From Deltaproteobacteria bacterium (GTDB lineage: Bacteria; Myxococcota_A; Polyangia; Haliangiales; Haliangiaceae): a stretch of DNA of 64,000 bases. Every line of letters begins with the position of its first letter. The first letter of the stretch is position 1. The notes below the pieces were generated by a model, which worked only from the letters and a program-made list of their open reading frames with translations, had not been told where the DNA came from and did no database searches. The stretch covers positions 57,265 through 121,264 of the forward strand of contig JAIOQA010000233.1 of assembly GCA_021413675.1 (NCBI GenBank). Reading direction: 5' to 3'. This document shows positions 63,898-64,000 of this stretch, piece by piece. A program made the position numbers and the translations under genes.

Positions 63898-64000
63898 TCA
63901 GCCGTGCACCTGCTGGGTGCGAAGGCCGAATCGCCGCATCTTGTCGAGGATCTCGTCGGCGGTCTTCGTCCATCGGAACGGCTTGCTCCGATCGTTGTGA
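63898..64000 (-). CDS. IS630-family transposase, C-terminal fragment (5' part off window)
   Basis: An open frame enters from the right edge and stops at TGA (63898-63900). The 33 visible residues read NDRSKPFRWTKTADEILDKMRR then FGLRTQQVHG, which matches the conserved C-terminal tail of IS630-type DDE transposases (NxxxKPFxWTKTADEIL). The catalytic DDE residues lie outside. An insertion sequence end is therefore expected between 63810 and 63897, but its terminal inverted repeat cannot be set without the other end. Confidence 0.75.
   Translation of the reverse strand, partial: HNDRSKPFRWTKTADEILDKMRRFGLRTQQVHG

Noticed and set aside
1..64000. tRNA or rRNA genes
   Set aside because: No cloverleaf with a GTTCGANTC-type arm and acceptor pairing was found by eye; a tRNA search program would settle this.

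Overview
The window is dense, high-GC DNA with almost no intergenic space. It probably comes from a Myxococcota (myxobacterium-like) genome. The reasons are the GC-rich codon usage, a myxobacterial-type membrane Ser/Thr kinase next to a DUF2381-like exported protein, paired FHA proteins, many lipoproteins and two DUF4157 proteins. This assignment is inference; there is no rRNA or other phylogenetic marker in the window.

Left half (1-37482) is an anti-phage defence island of two back-to-back systems around a WYL-domain regulator. Leftward from about 18.1 kb runs a BREX type 2 (Pgl) operon: a small unknown gene, pglW, pglX, a cargo slot of three genes (a DUF262/DUF1524 GmrSD-like protein fused to a Ser/Thr kinase, a 188-residue unknown, a RhuM-family protein), pglY, and pglZ, which runs off the left edge. 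Rightward from 19.5 kb runs a DISARM-type operon: a UvrD-like SF1 helicase, drmA, drmB, drmC, two dynamin-like GTPases, a drmD-type SNF2 helicase, a membrane-anchored PD-(D/E)XK protein and a dual-specificity phosphatase joined to a macrodomain-like module. A convergent C5-cytosine methyltransferase (drmMII type) closes the island. The additions to the known cores are the most novel content: the GmrSD-kinase fusion, the GTPase pair, the phosphatase-macrodomain protein and the anchored nuclease.

Middle (37583-54854) is a leftward run of genes for exported, surface or signalling proteins: a 2087-residue lipoprotein with tandem Ig-like repeats, a small lipoprotein, a 2156-residue DUF4157 protein with toxin-like C-terminal modules, an unknown 317-residue protein coupled to it (possible immunity or partner), a membrane Ser/Thr kinase, a DUF2381-like secreted protein and a small outer-membrane-like protein. 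A 548-base gap to its right (54855-55402) holds several inverted repeats but no convincing gene.

Right (55403-64000): a second DUF4157 protein (peptidoglycan-binding-like, DUF4157 and HYDIN-like domains) leads a leftward operon with two lipoproteins. It is divergent from two FHA proteins fused to degenerate sigma54-activator-like domains. The divergent intergenic region carries two paired inverted repeats built on one GTCCCGCGG half-site. A kelch-like lipoprotein gene follows, and the window ends in the 3' end of an IS630-type transposase gene. No tRNA, rRNA or CRISPR array was found.
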